Below are positions 54,065 through 63,120 of a stretch of 64,000 nucleotides of DNA, piece after piece. This DNA comes from Loripinus fragilis (lineage: Eukaryota > Mollusca > Bivalvia > Lucinida > Lucinidae), in assembly GCA_964019695.1 (NCBI GenBank), contig OZ026515.1:38642994-38706993 (forward strand), read 5' to 3'. A program made the translations under genes and the position numbers. Under the pieces are notes generated by a model that did not search any database, was not told the DNA's origin, and worked only from the letters and a program-made list of their open reading frames with translations. Numbering within the stretch: position 1 is the first letter of the stretch; each line of letters opens with the position of its first letter.

Positions 54065-57000
54065 GTTTGTCTTTGCAAAATATTCTTTATAGCATATTTG
54101 ACATATAAAGAGGGCCCACGAAGTCGAAAAACCAGTTACAGTGGACACTCAATTTTTTTGATAGTATACTGAGTAACTTGGTAACCTATTAGTATGAGCT
54201 TCGCCAACCACCTGCTTCACAGGGGGCTCGCTACGCTCATTAATAAATGCACAATAATTATGCAGGTAACCTACCCTGTTTGGAAAAACAGTGTAGACCA
54301 AGATCAGCTGGCTTCTGATGAAGCCAGCTGATCAGTATCTACAGTTTTTTCATCCACACAGCAAATCTATGTTACAATTAAAATCAAACAATTTTATCAG
54401 TTCGTTATTATAGTGTTGACATTCAGTAGTTACTTGCTTTACTAAGCACTTTTGTAAGGAGCATGTGCTCTTAATTGTTTAAATACAATGCATACACAAA
54501 TGAATACAATCATATTCATATAATCTAACAGCGCATTTGGTACAGTGACTGATGTGTGCTTTCACTTCTACTACATAAAATTGAGCTCTGGCCCAGCCAA
54601 CTCTATAATCACTCGTGGCAACATTTGCATGCCCCAATCCGGGAATTTTCGTCAGGGGTGGCTTCCTTTAGAAACACATAAAACTTGTGATTTTCAAGGG
54701 GTGTGGGCGGATCCCCTGTACCCCTCTGGGCCTGTGCATGTTTTGTTGCCTGCTGAGAACCTAAACAGTTTGGTTCATTTATATGTGCTAGAAAGAGGCC
54801 TTTTTATATTTGATGGTAGAAATTTTTAGATAAAGAGGTGCGACAATTAATTTGAACCAGTACATGTATATGAGATTTTAGTTCTCATATCCGCAAGCAA
54901 CAAGGCTCAAACAAGCATGCAATGTCAGAGCCATTGCTGCTTGCATACTCAAAATATGAAGGTAGATGAAGACTCAGGCCCAGATTGAGACCTCTAGCCC
55001 TGCTGGATGCATCGGCAAGGATGTTAATTAGCGGCTTTTGTGCATCTGCAATAAGTACCAAAATCTCATGTCTATCCAATATGAGCCACGACATGTGATT
55101 TCCAACAATGTGGCATTTTGACAAGTAGACTCAGACGAGCCTGTATAGTCTCCTTTTAAGCTTTGAAACTCCAAATGATGTTCCATCAGTAGCTTCACAG
55201 TCATAGAGTATGTAAGTGACTAGCAATGGGTCTGATCAGTCTGCGTGTATGCGCAGGCTGATCTGAGGCTTTGCTGGTCACACATACCACATTGTTGGAA
55301 ATCTCATGTTGTGGCTCATATATCTTTTCTTTATCACAGGTTTGAACCTTGAAGCTCTCAAGCAGTCAACTTTTGACTGTTTTGGACCAAATTCTGCATA
55401 TGAGGACAAGAAAAATGCTGACTACCAATTTAATGACAAACATGGTATGTATATATTTTTACTTAATATTCATTTACCATGGATTCTATATCTAAACAGT
55501 ATAGCTTCTTCTTAAATAGATGAAATCTTCCATCCTATTTAATACTATCAATTATCATATGACGTTGTGTCTGGGAGTGAAATAACGCCATGCAATAAAA
55601 TCTATAAACCACTAGTGGTTTACAGATTTCAGGAAACATTATGACGTCCATGACAACAACAATTATAATGTTTTTAAGTCAAAAATGAGATTTCAAAGTA
55701 ATCTGGATGTCATATGATAAATAGAATCTAACATTTGTGCTCTTGTATTATTTAATTTATTAAACTGGTTACAAAAAAGAGATAAAATGCTTGGCAAGCT
55801 TCACATTTTATCTCTTTTACCTAACTCATTTAATAAGTTCAATAAAACGTGAGCACTCATGTAAGATCCTCTATTTATATAATTTGATGGGTCACAGGTT
55901 TCAATTTTCAAATCGATAGAAAAGGGGGTAACAACCATCATTGAGTTGTATAACCAAATGGATACCCTTCTTTCTAAGAGTAGCTAGCACATTGTAATGG
56001 TGCATCACAAATACCATCATTGTTAGTAAATAACAAACATATTGATTGGATGTGTGCCTTAACCTGCTACCAAATAAACTAGTCAGCGGCTTCATTGAGG
56101 AGTGCAGCGGCTCAGTGGTAGAGTGCTTGACTAGAGATGGAGAAACTTGTTGGTTCAAGCCTCACAGGAGGCACTGTGCTGTGTCCCTCAGCAAGACACT
56201 TTATCCTCTGCTTAATTATGCTTGTTCAACCCAAAAAAGCCTGTCTCGACGTGACTGAAAAATTGATAACTGGGACACAGAATCAAAACAGGGAGTGCTT
56301 GGGCTCAGTGGTAGAGTGCTTGACTGGAGACTGAGGGGCTGCAGGTTTGAGCCTTGTCGGCATCACTGTGTTGTGTCATTGAGCAAGACACATTAATTCT
56401 AGCTTAGTACTGGTTCAGCCTGAGAAGACCTGTCCCTTTATAACTGAAGGATTGTTGATGGGACGTAAAGAATCAATTCAAACAAAACAGAATCAAAACA
56501 AACATACTATAAGGCCTTACCAGAATGCATTGATGTAAAAGCTTATAAGGGTATTGCCTTCTAAATTATTACATGTGTATGGAATAGAAAATGACTGTTT
56601 TCAACATGTTGACTGGGCTCAATCTTTCTGTGGCATCTTGGCAGTGTTATGAAAACTATTTTTTTCTCACAAAATTATTCATTTTTCTTATTTTAGCACC
56701 TCAAAAGAGAAAGTTACCCATAGATGGTCCATGGAGACACTTCAGCATTAAAGACTTCATCAAGAATGTCCAGGAGGGCAAGGTGGAAACAGGTGGGGCC
56801 CATTTTTTGGTTTATGCAGATGTTATAGCCCTTTTACTCTTAGAATTACCCCAATATTTGGGCAACTAGTGCTGTGGGGCTAAGGCAAAGTGTGAAAACT
56901 AATCTTCAATGCAAATATGTGGTTTTTATATGTGAGAAACTATTTTGGAGATAAAAAATGGAGTAATTCTTGCATTATAATGACTGTAAAACATTCAGAA

Positions 57001-60000
57001 AATGCTGACTACCAATTTAATGACAAACGTGGTATGTAGATATTTGTATTTCATTTTCATTTAACATGCATTCTATATCACTATAACTTACATTTATATT
57101 ATTGCCCTGCATCACAAAAAAGCCTTTACCTATTGATTTTAAATAAAGCTCTTTATCATATGACGTCACATCTGGGAGTGAAATAATGCCATGCATTAAA
57201 ATGGATAAACCATTCGTGGTATATAGATTTACGGGAAACATTATGACGTCCATATTAGCATTGCGTACATAATGACAAAATTATAACATTATTACGGCAA
57301 AGTAATCTTAATGTCATATGATAAATAGAATCTAACATTCGTGCTCTTGTATTATTGAATTATAAATCTTGTTGCGGAAAAGAGAAAATGCTCGGCAAGC
57401 CTCGCATTTGATCTCTTTTTCCCCAACTTGTTTAATAAATTCAATAAAACACATGATCACTTATGTAAGATCCTCTATTTACTACTGCTACTACTACCTA
57501 ACTACATGTAATAGAACTTCCTCCTGTGGATCCTGTCAGCATTGGTGTCTCACATAACAATATCTCAAGAGCAGGCTGTCAGACTATAACCTAGTTTGCA
57601 GTGGTGTTACATTGGAACATGATGAATAGTTGGTTGACTTCACCAACTTTGGGGACTTATACTGCCAAACTCAATGTGATACTTTCTTGTTTCAATGATA
57701 TCTCACATTTGACTTTAAAAGTGCACATACTCTATAATATGAAATAGGCACACCTAATGGGCAACCAACCACTATTTGATCTCAGAGGATAGCATAGAAT
57801 ACGGTATTTCTTGTGAGTCCGTATTTGTGTGAGTATAAAAAGTAAGGAAGAACGCAAATGTCAGGAATCGAAACAATTAGTATCACACCTGACCCAGAAC
57901 ACCTTATGGGAAAGTGACAAAAGAACAAGTAAACGTCGCATACAGAAGCGCCTTGAGGGTCAGCTCATACTCAGACGAGCCTGTGCAGTCTCCTTTTAAG
58001 CTTGGAAACTCAAAATGATGTTCAGTCAGAAGCATAACACCCCATAGAAAAATCATGCGACTAGAAAAGACTCGGATCAGACTGCGTGTATGGGCAGGCT
58101 GATCTGAGTCTTTGCTGGTCGCACATATCACATTGTTGGAAATCTCATGTCGCGGCTCATTTCCATGGCGGGACGATGCACGTGGCAGTTGGCGTTTGGC
58201 TCAAGATGTTATCACGTCATGACGTAACGTTATAAGAATTGTGACGTCACGTCATGGGGATCACGCAGCCGCTTGCCTGAAAGAACTATCACTACCATTC
58301 AAGCTCCTGGTGATAGAAAAAATCTCTCAGTCTTATGGCTAAAATATGACTTTAATAACAACAAACCTGGCATCTTCGCGATTCACTTTTACTTTTTGTA
58401 TTTTTTCAATTCTAATGATTATCACGACATATTTTTCAACAGTAGTATTAAGTTCTTAGTAAGATCTAGATTGGTTCCCCGTATCGACTCCGTATAGATA
58501 CAGGAACTGGGCGATACCGAAAATATTTTCTATTCATATTTGAAGATTGGGCGTGAATAGAACAGAACAGAGCCTCTCTCTAGTCGTAAAGCAACCAACC
58601 CTCGTGTTGCCCCGCTTCGTGGGGCAACACTCGTTGGTTGGTTGCTATAAATGCCCTCTGAGTACTAAATGAGCCTCGACATGTGATTTCCAACAATGTG
58701 GCCTTTTGACAAGTGTAGACTCAAATGAGCCTGTGCAGACTCCTTTTAAGCTTAGAAACTCCAAATGATGTTAGGTCAGTAGCTTAACAGTCATAGAATA
58801 TTAAAGCTACTAGCAAAGGCTCTGATCAGTCTGCACGTATGTGCAGGCTGGTCTGAGCCTTTGCTGGTTGTACATAACACATTGTTGGAAATCTCATGCC
58901 GTGGCTCAAATGGGCTGTTTACACTTACTTCAGATTTTCCAGTCAATTTTGTTATGCATACATTCTACCATGCAGAGGAAAAACAGTGCAGATTTTGCTC
59001 AGCTGGCTGCTGGTCTGAATGTGCACTGTTATAGAAAGAAAGCACAGAATATGCTTATTAGGATAAAAACAGTATCCTATCCCTAGGTTATAAACAGGTT
59101 TTTCATGCTCTACTCAGTTGAGCATAAAATCTCCCCTGCTCATTAATGTTAAAATATTGTTGGCATTTTAGCTTTTATTAGCAGGATAAATCCAACATCT
59201 AAGAGTTTTAAAGCAAAAATTCATGGTTTTTTAGCATTTTACCAAATTACATATATGAGCAATTGAAAATTCATTCTCTGTTGAAATGAGCATGAAAAAC
59301 AGTTTTATAACCTCAGGGCCTGGTTAAAACTAAGATAATGTTCCAAAATTTCAAACACCTGTTGCCTTCCAAAATGCCTAGATAAACAGGCCAGATTGAG
59401 ATCAGACTGCTTCTGATTAGGATATTTCTTGTTTGGTAATATGGCAAGCATTTTGTGAATTCCAGCGCTGAAAATCAACTAATTATTTGGGAACAGAAAA
59501 AAGTGTTCAAAATTTCAGAATATTTACCATGGCTCTTATATTTCCAGGCTCTGAGACTGATGAGCAGATGGACTGTAATCTCAGAATTGTTTCTGTGGTA
59601 GCCATGTACGCGGGAAAGGGTGACATGTTGGAGAGGGCAGAGGAAGTTATAAGACAGACACAGAACTCAGATACTTCAGTAGCAGTGGGCCTTACTGCTG
59701 CCAGGTAAACACCAAAAGCAAACATGATTTATTTGTATTTGGTTAACCCTTTGTATTCTAGTGAATTTTCCCATACATATTGATACATATTGATACAATA
59801 AGTATTGGGCTGCCCATTGTGTACCCTAAGGGATCAAAGGAAGAATTTTCTAAATTATGATGTAGTTCTGTCCCTAAAGAATGTTTTTATCTTAGCGAAT
59901 AGTGCAGACCCTGATTAAATGCAGCATTATGCTGCATTTCATCTGGGTCTTCACTGTTTGCTGAAGTACCCATTTAGGGGTTTCTAGCATACAAAGGGTT

Positions 60001-63000
60001 AAAACAATGCTTAGATCTAATAGGTGGATAGAGGTGCATATTGAGATAAAGCTTCTTGTTTTTTGATGTCACAAAAATTTTGGTTGCTATATTGTAACAA
60101 TGGAAACAGTTGAAATACTATACAAAATATGAATCCATTTAGTGATAAATTCAGAAAGGTTCTAAATGAATTGCGGAATATCCATAGTTCAATCTACGTA
60201 TATAAGTGTTGTTGTAAAGATTTAGAGGTTGATGGAAAAACTAAAGACTTCTCTAACAGACTAAAAATCTTGGTTGCTATGGGGACCAAAACTTTGAGCA
60301 AAAATACTGGCATGTTGGGAGCGCAGTGGCTCAGTGGTTGAGTGCTCGACTCGAGATCAAAGAGTTGCAGGTTTGAGCCTCACCAGCGGCACTGCATTGT
60401 GTCCTTGAGCAAGACACATTAATCCCTGCTTAGCACTGGTTCAACCCAGGAAGACATGTGCAGACATGACTAAAAAAATGTTGACTGGGACAAAAAGAAT
60501 CTAGTCAAACTTGGATGTTAATACAGATATTTAAGACTTTTATAATACAAATATATACTGTAGTACTCTCTACTTTCCTTCAATATATTTCAGACTTCTG
60601 GAATTTTACATTCTCAATGGCTCAAAAGAAGGGGCTATTGATCATGTGATCAAGAGTTTATCAGATCCCAACCGCAAAAATCCTCAGGAGCTTGACAAGG
60701 CCATGATCTCATTCTTGAGGGACGTCCTCAGGTATAAAGATGAGGAACATATCAAAGCTGCTAGGAAGATCAGAATAGACTGAGGTGAGGACACTTTTAA
60801 TTCTTTGCAGGATGGGTAATTTTCCATGCTTTTGCTGTCATCTGCTGACTTTTAAAAAAAAAACTCTTTCAGGAACACTATCTGAGTGTCAAACGGTTTG
60901 GATCCAGATCAAGACCGACATTCTGTTTATCTGGGTCCAAACTTTTTGCAAAGGTTATCAGCAGATGACAAAAGTCGCCGCTTGCAAGGAAAGAGTTAAC
61001 ACCTCCATAGAGCAAACTATGACAAATGACTTGAGAACGTATATACATTTACATTTATTACCCAACCGTCTATATACGGTGTAATTGTCTATTTTTTTGC
61101 TATGTCATGAGTCACTGAACTATTCCACCGGTCAATAAATAAGATTATTACCCAACCGTCTATATACCGAGTAATTGTCTATTTTTTGCTATGTCATGAG
61201 TCACTGAACTATTCCACCGGTCAATAAATATGACTATAGACTGGCACTATACCATGGGCCTGGTTTGCCACTTCCCTGTTAAAAACACACAAGCGCTTAT
61301 CGACATGCGCGACAATGATGCGCGTACAGTTTGTTTATGAAAGGAGACGTTATGCAACAATGGTGAAAATAAGGCATGGTTTGTCAACTTTAAACTCCAA
61401 TAACTCTGTTGTTTTTGGTCAAAAACATTAAGTATGGGTACTCATTTTCTTAGTTAGAACGAGCGGAACATTTTGAGACCAAAATTGAGCAGATTTGGTG
61501 ATTTTTTCTTTGTAACAAAACCTCATATTCTACAGCAACTCCATGCAAGAAACCCTGCTAAGTATTTCATCAAATGGGTTGGGTAATAAAACACTTATTA
61601 TATGCCTGTTTGTAGTATAGTCAAACTATTACCCCTCGGTACCATGGACGACCTGATGCACTATTGCACTCGCCCTTGGCCTGGTGCAATAGTTCATCAG
61701 GTCGTCCATGGCACCTTGGGGTAATGGTTTTGACTTGACTACAAACAGGCATAAAATAACTGTATACTATACCATGGCCTGGTTACCCCTTTCCTTGTTA
61801 AAAACACACAGCCGCTTATCAACATGCGCAAGAATAATGCACGTACAGTTCGTTTATGAAAGGAGACGTTATGCAACAATGGTGAAAATAAGGCATGGTT
61901 TGGCAACTTTAAACTCCAATAACTCTGTTATTTATGGTCAGAAACATAAAGTGTTGGTACTCCTTTTTTCTTAGTTAGAACGAGTGGATTATTTTGAGAC
62001 CAAAATTGAGCAGATTTGGTGAAATTTTCTGTTTTGCAACAAAACCGCATTGTCTACAGCAACTCCATGCAAGAAACACTGCTAAGTATTTCATCAAATG
62101 GGTTGGGTAATAAAACAGTTATTTCATGCCTGTTTGTATTATAGTCAAACTATTACCCCTCGGTACCGTGGGCGACCTGATGCAGTATTGCACGAGGCCG
62201 AAGGCCTCGTGCAATAGTGCATCAGGTTGTCCACCGCAACCAGGGTAATAGTTTTGATATACTACAAACAGGCATGAAATAACTGTTTAATATACATTTA
62301 CTTGTATAGTCAATCCCTGGTAACTTAAAGTCCATGTGACTAGCACTTAATTAGTTTTGTAATCAGTCGGTTCAGTAATCAGGAGTAAAAACTGTAAGAA
62401 TATATATCAAAAATAAAGATTTTTTTTTACATATTTTCTATCAAAAGGTATGTTATGAGGGCCTGGATGGGGGGGGGGGGGGCTCTTAAAATTGCTAATC
62501 ATCAAAAATTTGGCCACTTAATTGCTTAGATATGTTGACATGGCAAGGCTAGCCCAGCGATTCAACATGCATTCTAAACGCCGAGCCTGGTAAACTTGAT
62601 ATCAAAGATGCCAACCTGGTATTCTATTTATCAGTTTACCCATTGTTTCACTATTCATACTAGTGATTATGACGTAATTTTCCATATTTGTGTTTCGTTC
62701 TGCGTCATTAGCGACGTCATTCAAAAAGTGCAATGTCATCATGACCTGATAAAGGCACATGCATTGAGATAGACAACGTTTATCAGGCAAAGTGCAACAA
62801 TGCAGTTAATATGAGAGGTAACTGATAATATTATATATCAGGTTAGGACAATTTGTACCATAAAGTATGGAAGTATATGAATGTTCATTAAAGTAGGCCT
62901 CTATTACTACTATGTAGTTGTGCATACGCATTTAAAGAGTACCATTGTCCTGTAGGTTGACCTATATTGTTTAATTTCAGTTTTGCCGGGAGCTTTTCAG

Positions 63001-63120
63001 GCTGCTGTGCATGGTGTAATCACAAGTACCGATTACTCTGCTGGTGTTCAGACAACTTTTCGTGCCGGAGGTTGTAACTGCTCACGTGGAGGATTTATTG
63101 GAGCTTGTCTTGCCGCACAG
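53888..63120 (+). CDS. SELENOJ: Selenoprotein J-like protein, copy B (exons 2-7; partial)
   Basis: Tandem paralogue of copy A. The exons are 53888-54064, 55340-55444, 56697-56792, 59548-59704, 60594-60784 and 62981-63120. Their lengths (177, 105, 96, 157, 191, 140) are identical to copy A and all phases match. Landmarks: AQPLHWNYKVQKLDQLLIGA, FWEPSQNPFYTLPTGSQSCY, LPIDGPWRHFSIKDFIKNVQ, DCNLRIVSVVAMYAG and AGGCNCSRGGFIGACLAAQ. TGA is in frame at 60781-60783, exactly where copy A has it. The AQPLHW motif is closer to what I expect of the family than copy A's AQSIHW. Exon 7 ends in a good donor (CACAG|GTGTGT), so exon 8 and any SECIS should lie beyond 64000. No exon 1 was found between the two copies. 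Copy B may therefore have a diverged first exon, share exon 1 of copy A by alternative splicing, or be a duplicate lacking its start. Open reading and coding-like conservation argue against an old pseudogene. Confidence 0.88.
54280..54350. repeat. Isolated copy of the shared MITE core hairpin
   Basis: AACAGTGTAGACCAAGATCA, then GCTGGCTTC, pairs with GAAGCCAGC, then TGATCAGTATCTACAGTTTT. Wider family ends could not be placed. Confidence 0.6.
54590..54770. repeat. Dispersed repeat (relative of 23110-23420 unit)
   Basis: It shares CAGGGGTGGCTTCCTTTAGA and GGCGGATCCCCTGTACCCCT with the other copies. It is in intron 2 of copy B and non-coding. Confidence 0.4.
55083..55319. mobile_element. MITE family M1 copy, full length, ending 20 bp before exon 3
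   Basis: It opens GAGCCACGACATGTGATTTC and closes GGAAATCTCATGTTGTGGCTC. The exon 3 acceptor of copy B ends at 55339. The central hairpin has GTCTGATCAGTCTGCGTGTA and TGCGCAGGCTGATCTGAGGC. Confidence 0.8.
55340..55444 (+). CDS. SELENOJ: SELENOJ copy B exon 3
   Basis: Acceptor CTTTATCACAG and donor AACATG|GTATGT. It encodes GLNLEALKQSTFDCFGPNSA then YEDKKNADYQFNDKH. Its last 34 or so bases and the following intron are duplicated at 56998-57480. Confidence 0.92.
56094..56290 (+). repeat. SINE family S2, unit 1 of a nested pair
   Basis: It keeps the tRNA-like head (GTGCAGCGGCTCAGTGGTAG, then AGTGCTTGACTAGAGA, B-box-like TTGGTTCAAGCCTC) and the body through CTGGGACACAGAATCAAAAC. It lies in intron 3 of copy B. 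Confidence 0.78.
56291..56486 (+). repeat. SINE family S2, unit 2, inserted in the tail of unit 1
   Basis: A second S2 copy (GGGAGTGCTTGGGCTCAGTG, then GTAGAGTGCTTGACTGGAGA, B-box-like GCAGGTTTGAGCC) flanked by a 14-bp duplication ACAGAATCAAAACA (56277-56290, 56487-56500). The duplication is the tail of unit 1, so this unit came later. Confidence 0.8.
56697..56792 (+). CDS. SELENOJ: SELENOJ copy B exon 4
   Basis: Acceptor CTTATTTTAG and donor GAAACAG|GTGGGG. It encodes APQKRKLPIDGPWRHFSIKD then FIKNVQEGKVET. Confidence 0.92.
56998..57480 (+). pseudogene. Partial duplicate of exon 3 and its intron, inside copy B intron 4
   Basis: AAAATGCTGACTACCAATTT, then AATGACAAACGTG|GTATGT, repeats the 3' end of copy B exon 3 with its donor. 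Downstream similarity to 55445-55880 continues (ATCATATGACGTCACATCTG against ATCATATGACGTTGTGTCTG, and TAAGATCCTCTATTTA at both ends). The 5' two-thirds of the exon is missing, so it is an exon relic. Confidence 0.82.
57963..58160. mobile_element. MITE family M1 copy, left end missing
   Basis: It runs from CTCATACTCAGACGAGCCTG to GGAAATCTCATGTCGCGGCT. Intron 4 of copy B. Confidence 0.65.
58205..58262. other. Cluster of TGACGT motifs
   Basis: It holds CACGTCATGACGTAACG at about 58213-58229 and a perfect palindrome GTGACGTCAC at 58241-58250 followed by GTCATG. These match the CREB/ATF binding consensus. No transcription start is known nearby, so function is unproven. Confidence 0.4.
58591..58645. 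repeat. Strong hairpin, GTGTTGCCCC/GGGGCAACAC
   Basis: GCAACCAACCCTCGTGTTGC, then CCC, folds onto GGGGCAACACTCGTTGGTTG, then GTTGC, around a GCTTCGT loop. It is unusually GC-rich for this window. No run of T follows, so it is not a simple Pol III terminator. Confidence 0.75.
58671..58907. mobile_element. MITE family M1 copy, full length
   Basis: It opens GAGCCTCGACATGTGATTTC and closes GGAAATCTCATGCCGTGGCTC, with the hairpin AGCAAAGGCTCTGATCAGTC ... GCTGGTCTGAGCCTTTGCTG. It gives the clearest view of the M1 ends. Confidence 0.8.
59080..59322. mobile_element. MITE family M5 copy, diverged
   Basis: It has CATGCTCTACTCAGTTGAGC, a short central ATTGTTGGCATTTTAG and the end AACAGTTTTATAACCTCAGG. 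Confidence 0.6.
59338..59530. mobile_element. MITE family M6 copy ending next to exon 5
   Basis: It starts AATGTTCCAAAATTTCAAAC and ends TTCAGAATATTTACC at about 59528. The copy B exon 5 acceptor ends at 59547. Its core at 59373-59435 has ATCAGACTGCTTCTGATTAG. Confidence 0.62.
59548..59704 (+). CDS. SELENOJ: SELENOJ copy B exon 5
   Basis: Acceptor TTATATTTCCAG and donor GCTGCCAG|GTAAAC. It encodes GSETDEQMDCNLRIVSVVAM, YAGKGDMLERAEEVIRQTQN and SDTSVAVGLTAAR. Confidence 0.92.
59742..60003. mobile_element. MITE family M9 copy
   Basis: The ends are TTAACCCTTTGTATTCTAG and CTAGCATACAAAGGGTTAA. The core at 59895-59961 has GTGCAGACCCTGATTAAATG, GCAGCATTATGCTGC and CATCTGGGTCTTCACTGTTT. It lies in intron 5 of copy B. 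Confidence 0.75.
60319..60500 (+). repeat. SINE family S2, near full length
   Basis: This copy keeps the best head: GGGAGCGCAGTGGCTCAGTG, then GTTGAGTGCTCGACTCGAGA and the B-box-like GCAGGTTTGAGCCTC. The tail ends GACTGGGACAAAAAGAATC. Intron 5 of copy B. Confidence 0.78.
60594..60784 (+). CDS. SELENOJ: SELENOJ copy B exon 6, ending in the TGA (Sec) codon
   Basis: Acceptor ATATATTTCAG. It encodes LLEFYILNGSKEGAIDHVIK, SLSDPNRKNPQELDKAMISF, LRDVLRYKDEEHIKAARKIR and ID, then TGA and one G before the donor GTGAGG. Confidence 0.92.
60781..60783 (+). other. SELENOJ: Proposed selenocysteine codon, copy B
   Basis: In-frame TGA after ARKIRID, homologous to 40358-40360 in copy A, with the same phase-1 splice to VLPGAFQ. 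Confidence 0.83.
60797..60997. mobile_element. MITE family M2 copy in intron 6 of copy B
   Basis: It begins TTAATTCTTTGCAGGATGGG only 12 bp after the exon 6 donor and ends GCAAGGAAAGAGTTAA. The core has CAAACGGTTTGGATCCAGAT and ATCTGGGTCCAAACTTTTTG. Confidence 0.7.
61055..61234. repeat. Two direct 90-bp repeats
   Basis: ATTACCCAACCGTCTATATA recurs 90 bp later, and both units share CTATGTCATGAGTCACTGAA then CTATTCCACCGGTCAATAAA with very few changes. Confidence 0.88.
61247..62287. repeat. Two direct 520-bp repeats, each ending in a long palindrome
   Basis: Unit 1 (61247-61766) and unit 2 (61767-62287) share AAAGGAGACGTTATGCAACA, TTGGGTAATAAAACA and a terminal hairpin. The hairpin is at 61615-61745 and 62143-62277: GTCAAACTATTACCCCTCGG, then CGACCTGATGCA, with the inverse TGCATCAGG or TTCATCAGGTCG, then GGGTAATAG or GGGTAATGG. 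Intron 6 of copy B. Confidence 0.85.
62288..62980. other. Intron 6 remainder of copy B; partial M8 end
   Basis: ATGAGGGCCTGGATGGGGGG at 62456 with a G-run looks like a left M8 end, but no right end was found. The rest, up to the exon 7 acceptor, is unassigned. Confidence 0.4.
62981..63120 (+). CDS. SELENOJ: SELENOJ copy B exon 7
   Basis: Acceptor TTTAATTTCAG and donor GCACAG|GTGTGT. It encodes VLPGAFQAAVHGVITSTDYS, AGVQTTFRAGGCNCSR and GGFIGACLAAQ. It is the best-conserved exon between the copies, with only two amino-acid changes in 47. Confidence 0.93.

Noticed and set aside
58671..58907. MicroRNA precursor in the M1 hairpin
   Set aside because: The same hairpin recurs in several M1 copies with terminal inverted repeats, so it is explained by a DNA transposon; there is no small-RNA evidence.
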